The notes under the pieces: model-generated | What the model saw: the letters and a program-made list of their open reading frames with translations, nothing else | Database searches by the model: none | Told to the model about the DNA's origin: nothing | Assembly: GCF_029338375.1 (NCBI RefSeq) | Contig: NZ_CP119804.1 | Coordinates: forward strand, 2,996,955 to 3,060,954 | Length of the DNA stretch: 64,000 nucleotides | Reading direction: 5' to 3' | Origin: Halorussus lipolyticus | GTDB lineage: Archaea > Halobacteriota > Halobacteria > Halobacteriales > Haladaptataceae | Position numbers and translations under genes: made by a program | In this document: piece after piece, positions 59,533 through 64,000 of the stretch | How the letters are laid out: every line of letters starts with the position of its first letter | Position numbering within the stretch: position 1 is the first letter of the stretch

Positions 59533-60618
59533 ATGACCGAAGTCGCCGACCTGACCCGCGAACTCGTCGCCATCCCGAGCCACGAGGACGAAACCGAGGC
59601 GGGCGACTACATCGAGAACTGGCTCCGCGAGGAGACTCCATCCGACGTGACCCGAGACGAGTCGGGGAACGTCCTCGCTCGCCGAGGCCCCGCCGACGCC
59701 GACTCCCTCGCGCTCGTGGGCCACCACGACGTGGTTCCCCCGGCGGACTCCCAACTCGCGGACGACGGGAGATACGCCGTCTCGGAGCGCGACGGTCGCC
59801 TCTACGGCCGGGGCACCGCCGACATGAAGGGCGCTGTCGCGTCAGCGATGCTGGCGTTTCGGGACGCCGACCTCCCCGAGGACGGCCCGGAACTCGTCTT
59901 CGTCAGTTTCGTCGGCGAGGAGCAAGGCGGCGTCGGCGCTCGGGCCGCAATCGACCGGGGGTTCGCGCCCGACTACGCCATCGTCGGCGAGGGTTCGACC
60001 GGCTATTCTGCCGAGGACGTGACCGACGTGGCGGTGGCCCACAAAGGCCGCCGGGGAAGCACCGTCACCGCCCGCGGGTCGGCGGCCCACGCCAGCGAAC
60101 CCGAATCCGGCGAGAACGCGGTCTACAGGGCCTGCGACGCGGTGGACGTGATTCGGGGCCTCGACTTCCCCGCGGTTTCCGTGTTCTGCGAGGAGGTCCG
60201 CGGAAGCGTCGCCGTCACCGAAATCGACGGCGGGAGCGCGTGGAACGTGATTCCAGAGACCTGCGAGGTCACGGTGGACGAGCGCACCGTCCCCGGCGAG
60301 CGCGCCCCCTTGGAGCGCGTCGAGGACATCGCGGGCGTCGAGTGGACCGTGGACCAAGACCTCCCGCCGATGCGGTGCGACGACGAGGGCTTCGCCGAGA
60401 CGGTCCTCGCGGCCGCCGAAGCGAACCAAGACGCCGACCCGGAACTCGTCTCCAAACCCCACGCGACCGACGCAGGATGGCTGGCAGAAGCGGGCACAAC
60501 CTGCGTGGTCTGCGGCGCGGCCGAACCCGGCGAGGCCCACACCGACGCCGAGAGCGCGAGCATCGACGTGCTGGAGCGGTGCTACCGCATCTACCGGACC
60601 GCGGCCGAGACGTTCTGA
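59533..60618 (+). CDS. M20-family metallopeptidase/deacylase
   Basis: This 361-residue zinc enzyme is of the M20 (ArgE/DapE/ACY1/CPG2) family. Metal motifs are SLALVGHHDVVPPADSQLA (His-x-Asp), GRGTADMKGAVAS, the catalytic FVGEEQGGVGARA and metal ligand VGEGSTG. The dimerisation domain begins VAVAHKGRRGSTVTARGSAA HASEP, and the last ligand is near GEAHTDAES. It may act in peptide or amino-acid deacylation such as lysine or arginine synthesis; no pathway gene is adjacent. I chose the ATG at 59533 because the conserved start is MTEVADLTRELVAIPSHEDE. Confidence 0.88.
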   Translation: MTEVADLTRELVAIPSHEDETEAGDYIENWLREETPSDVTRDESGNVLARRGPADADSLALVGHHDVVPPADSQLADDGRYAVSERDGRLYGRGTADMKGAVASAMLAFRDADLPEDGPELVFVSFVGEEQGGVGARAAIDRGFAPDYAIVGEGSTGYSAEDVTDVAVAHKGRRGSTVTARGSAAHASEPESGENAVYRACDAVDVIRGLDFPAVSVFCEEVRGSVAVTEIDGGSAWNVIPETCEVTVDERTVPGERAPLERVEDIAGVEWTVDQDLPPMRCDDEGFAETVLAAAEANQDADPELVSKPHATDAGWLAEAGTTCVVCGAAEPGEAHTDAESASIDVLERCYRIYRTAAETF

Positions 60619-60852
60619 GGTCGCTCCGAAACGCGACTCGCTCGACGGTTCGTGGACTCGGGGTCGGAGTAGCCGGCGACCTCCTCGCTATTATGTATTT
60701 TATGCGGACGACTCCGGCCACGATAGCGACCGAGACGGAATCGCCGTCTACCCACCAATACATTAGAATAAACGCGATAGTATAAATCATATCAATAGTT
60801 GCTCACTTGAAAATCCGGGCATTGATAATTGATGGCAACATACCTGCTGACG

Positions 60853-62385
60853 ATGGCAAGCGAAGCCGCCGCCGACGAGGCGTCCGACACGTATTCGGAG
60901 TTCATCGACAAGGTACAGCGACTGTCGAACGTCAAGCAGGCCGGGATGGTTCTGGCTTGGGACCAAGAGGTCATGATGCCCGAAGGCGGCACTCCCGCCC
61001 GCTCGAAACAGCGTTCGGCCCTCTCGACGGTGGCCCACGAACTCCTCACCTCCGACGAGATGGCCGACCTGCTGGACGAACTCGAAGCCGAGGACTTGGA
61101 CGACGACCAGCAGGCAGTCGTCCGGGAGATTCGACGCCAACACGACCGGGCCGCGAAGGTCCCTCAGGACCTCGTGGAGGAGATTTCGGAGGTCTCCTCG
61201 GAAGCGATGCCAGTCTGGCACGAGGCCAAAGAGGACGACGACTTCTCGAAGTTCGCGCCCACCCTCGAAAAACTGGTCGAACTCAAGCGCGAGTACGCCG
61301 AACACATCGACCCCGACCGCGACCCTTACGAAGTTCTGTTCGAGGAGTACGAACCCTATCTGGGCATCGAGAAGGCCGAGGAGGTCCTTCAGCGCCTCCG
61401 AGACGAACTCGTCCCGCTCATCGACGCGATTCGGGAGTCCGACGCCGACCTCGCCACCGACACCTTCGAGGGCGACTTCGACGTGGACACCCAAGAGGAC
61501 CTGACCCGCGACGTGCTGGACACGCTGGGCTACGACTGGGACCACGGCCGACTCGACACCGCTCCCCATCCCTTCTCGTCCGGTAACCAGTTCGACGCTC
61601 GCGTGACGACGCGGTTCAGTCCCGACGAACCCCTCGGCGCGCTGATGGCAACGGTCCACGAGTTCGGCCACGCCACCTACACCCTCGGCCTGCCCCGCGA
61701 GGACTACGGTACTCCTCTCGGCGAGTCCCGTGACATGACGGTTCACGAGTCCCAGTCGCGCCTCTGGGAGAACCACGTCGGTCGCTCCAAGCCCTTCTGG
61801 GAGCGATTCCTGCCGAAGGTCCAAGACCGGTTCCCCGAGAAGGTCGGCGACGCCAGCGTCTCCGACATCTACGAGGCCGCAAACGAGGTCTACGAGGACA
61901 ACCTCATCCGGGTCGAGGCCGACGAACTCACCTACCACATGCACATCGTGGTCCGGTTCGAAATCGAGCGCGACCTGATTCGCGGCGAAATCGACGTGGA
62001 AGACGTGCCGGAACTCTGGAACGACAAGTACGAGGAGTACCTCGGCATTCGACCCGATTCGGACGCCGAGGGTGCCCTGCAGGACATCCACTGGAGCCAC
62101 GGCGACTTCGGCTACTTCCCGACCTACTCGCTCGGGAGTGTCCTCGCGGCCCAACTGTTCGATACCGCCGAGGACGACATCGAGAATCTGGACGAGAAGA
62201 TTGCAGACGGCGAGTTCGACGACCTGCACGACTGGTTGACCGAGAACGTCCACCAGCACGGGTCCCGGTACACCACCGACGAACTCGTCCGGCAGGCGAC
62301 CGGCGAGGAGTACACCGCCGACTACTTCCTCGACTACGTGAAGTCGAAGTACGGCGACCTCTACGAACTGGACGACTACCAGTAG
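60853..62385 (+). CDS. M32 family carboxypeptidase (thermostable carboxypeptidase 1-like)
   Basis: This 510-residue metallocarboxypeptidase of family M32 has active-site motif HEFGH at residues 269-273 (VHEFGHATYTLGLP), the downstream Glu in VHESQSRLWENHVGRSKPFW and the conserved IRVEADELTYHMHIVVRFEI. It removes C-terminal amino acids in the cytoplasm. The start is not certain: ATG at 60853 (MASEAAADE) or at 60832 (MATYLLTM). A TATAAAT at about 60781 would fit a short leader. A second M32 gene begins at 63671. Confidence 0.93.
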   Translation: MASEAAADEASDTYSEFIDKVQRLSNVKQAGMVLAWDQEVMMPEGGTPARSKQRSALSTVAHELLTSDEMADLLDELEAEDLDDDQQAVVREIRRQHDRAAKVPQDLVEEISEVSSEAMPVWHEAKEDDDFSKFAPTLEKLVELKREYAEHIDPDRDPYEVLFEEYEPYLGIEKAEEVLQRLRDELVPLIDAIRESDADLATDTFEGDFDVDTQEDLTRDVLDTLGYDWDHGRLDTAPHPFSSGNQFDARVTTRFSPDEPLGALMATVHEFGHATYTLGLPREDYGTPLGESRDMTVHESQSRLWENHVGRSKPFWERFLPKVQDRFPEKVGDASVSDIYEAANEVYEDNLIRVEADELTYHMHIVVRFEIERDLIRGEIDVEDVPELWNDKYEEYLGIRPDSDAEGALQDIHWSHGDFGYFPTYSLGSVLAAQLFDTAEDDIENLDEKIADGEFDDLHDWLTENVHQHGSRYTTDELVRQATGEEYTADYFLDYVKSKYGDLYELDDYQ

Positions 62386-62386
62386 C

Positions 62387-62917
62387 TCACGAGCCTTCTA
62401 ACGCTTCTTTCAGTTCTCTCGCCTTCGCTCGGTCGGTCGTCGTCAGGAGAAACTCCCCGCCCCACTCGCCCGACTCGATGGCGTCGGCGAGGCCCGGCCC
62501 GAGTTTCGCCTCGTAGAGGAGTTCACCCTCGAAGTACGTCCGGATGCGGTGGGATTGGGGGTTCTCGAACGCCCCGGCCTGTTCGAGTCCGCTGGCGAAG
62601 GCCTCGGTTCCCGCGTCGGTGAGCGTTATCGGGAGTCGATAGCCGTCGCCGGTTCTGGCCTCCTCGATTTCACCGACCGACGCCACGTCCGCCCCGGTCA
62701 CGAGTTCGATTTCTCGGTCGGCGTCCGTGACGGCTATTCGGAACTCGCCTGCGTCTGCGTCGGCGGTCGTCTCGTCACTCGCCCCGGTCGTCTCGTCACT
62801 CGTTTCGGCGACATCGGACGTGGCGTCGTCGGTAACTGCATCCCGTATCTGGCTACACCCACCACTGCCCGTCAGCGCGAGACATCCACCTGCGAGGACC
62901 TGTCTTCGGGAGACCAT
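62387..62917 (-). CDS. Tat lipoprotein with SecD P1-head-like domain
   Basis: This 176-residue protein starts MVSRRQVLAGGCLALTGSGG. It combines a twin-arginine signal and a lipobox-like GSGGC, so it is a likely Tat-exported lipoprotein. A Thr/Asp-rich linker follows. The C-terminal 110 residues resemble the first periplasmic head subdomain of SecD: GYRLPITLTDAGTEAFASGL, IRTYFEGELLYEAKLGPGLA and GGEFLLTTTDRAKARELKEA. SecDF assists protein export; a stand-alone extracellular version could bind substrates near the translocon. It is convergent with the M32 gene, one base apart. Confidence 0.75.
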   Translation of the reverse strand: MVSRRQVLAGGCLALTGSGGCSQIRDAVTDDATSDVAETSDETTGASDETTADADAGEFRIAVTDADREIELVTGADVASVGEIEEARTGDGYRLPITLTDAGTEAFASGLEQAGAFENPQSHRIRTYFEGELLYEAKLGPGLADAIESGEWGGEFLLTTTDRAKARELKEALEGS

Positions 62918-63025
62918 ATTGAGTATCCCACCGCTTTTGGGCTTAAAGATTCGGCGACTGGTCTGGCCTGTTCCGCGGTTCCCTTGGCCGACAGTGTTAC
63001 CCGGCGAGATACCCTTTCGGAAGTC

Positions 63026-63583
63026 ATGGTAGACGTAATCGGTCACTTCGGAATGGCGCTGATTTGGCTCGCTCCGGCGTGGTTCTTCATCGACAAACCG
63101 AAGACCGGACTGACGTTCGTGGGGGCCGGGTTCTGGTTCGGGATGTTACCCGACGTGGACCTCGTGCTGAAGGGCATCTTCCCGACCATCAAACACCACG
63201 GCGTCACCCACACGATACTGTTCGCCACGGTTGCCGCCGCAGTCCTCGGGCCGATAGTCGGGTGGGTACTGGAGAAATCGCTCGGCGGGACCGACTGGTT
63301 CTCGGAGGCCGCCTCGCGCGCATCGCTGAAAATCGGCTTCATCGCGGTCTGGGTCGCCGGAATCGCCCACGTCTTCGCCGACATGCTCTCGGCACCCGAC
63401 ATCGCCGAGGCCGTCGAACCGTTCTGGCCGCTCTACGGCCAGAGCCTCGGCATCGACATCGTGTGGTACAACAACCCGTGGTTCAACTGGGGGCTGTTCG
63501 TCGTCGGCGTCTTGGTGAACGTCGGCCTGTGGTACCGGGCGCGAGACACCGGCGGCGCGCAGAGCAACACCAGCACGGCCTGA
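63026..63583 (+). CDS. Membrane-bound metal-dependent hydrolase-like protein
   Basis: This 185-residue membrane protein starts MVDVIGHFGMALIWLAPAWF. Conserved polar positions of the YdjM/DUF457-like family occur (IGHFGMALI; FGMLPDVDLVLKGIFPTIKH then HGVTHTILFA; GIAHVFADMLSAPD). It has about five helices. It is distantly related to 46330-46947. The substrate is unknown. It starts 108 nt from the divergent SecD-like lipoprotein gene, and the second M32 gene follows after 87 nt. Confidence 0.82.
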   Translation: MVDVIGHFGMALIWLAPAWFFIDKPKTGLTFVGAGFWFGMLPDVDLVLKGIFPTIKHHGVTHTILFATVAAAVLGPIVGWVLEKSLGGTDWFSEAASRASLKIGFIAVWVAGIAHVFADMLSAPDIAEAVEPFWPLYGQSLGIDIVWYNNPWFNWGLFVVGVLVNVGLWYRARDTGGAQSNTSTA

Positions 63584-63670
63584 CTCGACCGCCCTGCTAC
63601 CGAGTGGCACGAACCCCACGCTCCTCGCCGCGACCCCTATTTTCATGAGCATCCGGGGCAAGGCGACGAT

Positions 63671-64000
63671 ATGGCAGACGCATACGACGATTTACTCGAC
63701 CGGTACGAGCGAGTCTCCTCCCTCGAAGACGGCAGTCAGGTCCTCTACTGGGACCAGCAGGTGATGATGCCCGAGGGCGGCACTCCCGCCCGGTCTCAGC
63801 AACTCTCGGCGCTCTCGGCGGTCATCCACGAGCGATTGACCGCCGACGAACTCGGCCGACTGCTGGACGAGGCCGAGGAGGAAGCCTTGGACGACGACCA
63901 GCAGGCGGTCGTCCGGGAGATTCGCCGGGAACACGAGCGCGCCGTCGAGGTGCCCGAGGAGTTGGTCGAGGAACACAGTCGCCTCCAGTCGCAGGCCCAA
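63671..64000 (+). CDS. Second M32 carboxypeptidase, 3' end cut by window
   Basis: The visible 110 residues start MADAYDDLLDRYERVSSLED and align closely with the first M32 gene: VLYWDQQVMMPEGGTPARSQ matches VLAWDQEVMMPEGGTPARSK, and DDDQQAVVREIRREHERA matches DDDQQAVVREIRRQHDRA. It is therefore a paralogous M32 carboxypeptidase. The catalytic HExxH lies beyond the window. Confidence 0.9.
   Translation, partial: MADAYDDLLDRYERVSSLEDGSQVLYWDQQVMMPEGGTPARSQQLSALSAVIHERLTADELGRLLDEAEEEALDDDQQAVVREIRREHERAVEVPEELVEEHSRLQSQAQ

Overview
This window looks like a chromosomal segment of a haloarchaeon (class Halobacteria). The DNA is GC-rich and gene-dense. Most proteins are strongly acidic, and exported proteins carry twin-arginine signals. 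Many promoters show a TATA-like box about 25-30 nt before the start codon, which fits leaderless transcripts. Archaeal marker genes are present: ABCE1/RLI, archaeal SepF, FAU-1 RNase, UPF0146, archaemetzincin, F420-NADP reductase and a PINc/KH ATPase. I cannot fix the genus from sequence alone.

Layout. 1-6.5 kb: the 5' two thirds of uvrA, an AI-2E-type permease, an AT-rich island with two exported proteins, a LURP-one-like gene that has lost its start, and a YgfZ/GcvT-like gene. 6.5-27.4 kb: housekeeping and small conserved genes. These include a PUA protein, DUF1028, two tandem halolysin-like proteases, SepF, FAU-1, PrsW, riboflavin synthase, a UvrD-type helicase, an EamA transporter, Fno/NpdG, a HAD phosphatase, a formate/nitrite-type channel, UPF0146, archaemetzincin and an arylsulfotransferase-like protein. 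Three gene-free stretches (about 6.5-6.8, 17.5-17.8 and 22.5-22.8 kb) hold copies of a structured dispersed repeat.

27.8-47.2 kb is a surface-glycan locus: a membrane GT2, a CPBP protease, a DUF1616 domain, five GT-B glycosyltransferases, a flippase, four alkaline-phosphatase-superfamily (sulfatase-like) enzymes, a membrane hydrolase, a ribbon-helix-helix protein, and a 1156-residue protein joining a MinD/ParA ATPase to a DUF2206 membrane domain. Genes from 47,200 down to 36,684 form one tightly packed minus-strand series, mostly with 4-nt start/stop overlaps, and the MinD-DUF2206 fusion is last. I infer that lipid-linked sugars are built in the cytoplasm, flipped by the Wzx-like protein and modified outside by the sulfatase-like enzymes. 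The ATPase-membrane fusion is a candidate regulator or energised component. This is the most interesting system in the window.

47.3-64 kb returns to core and small conserved genes: ABCE1 with an EMC6-like protein, a winged-helix regulator, an RND/MMPL exporter, a pyridoxamine-oxidase-like protein, the PINc ATPase, two related membrane proteins, a pentapeptide-repeat potassium channel, an M20 peptidase, and two M32 carboxypeptidase genes (the second cut by the window end) flanking a SecD-like lipoprotein and a membrane hydrolase. I saw no rRNA, convincing tRNA, CRISPR array or intact insertion sequence.
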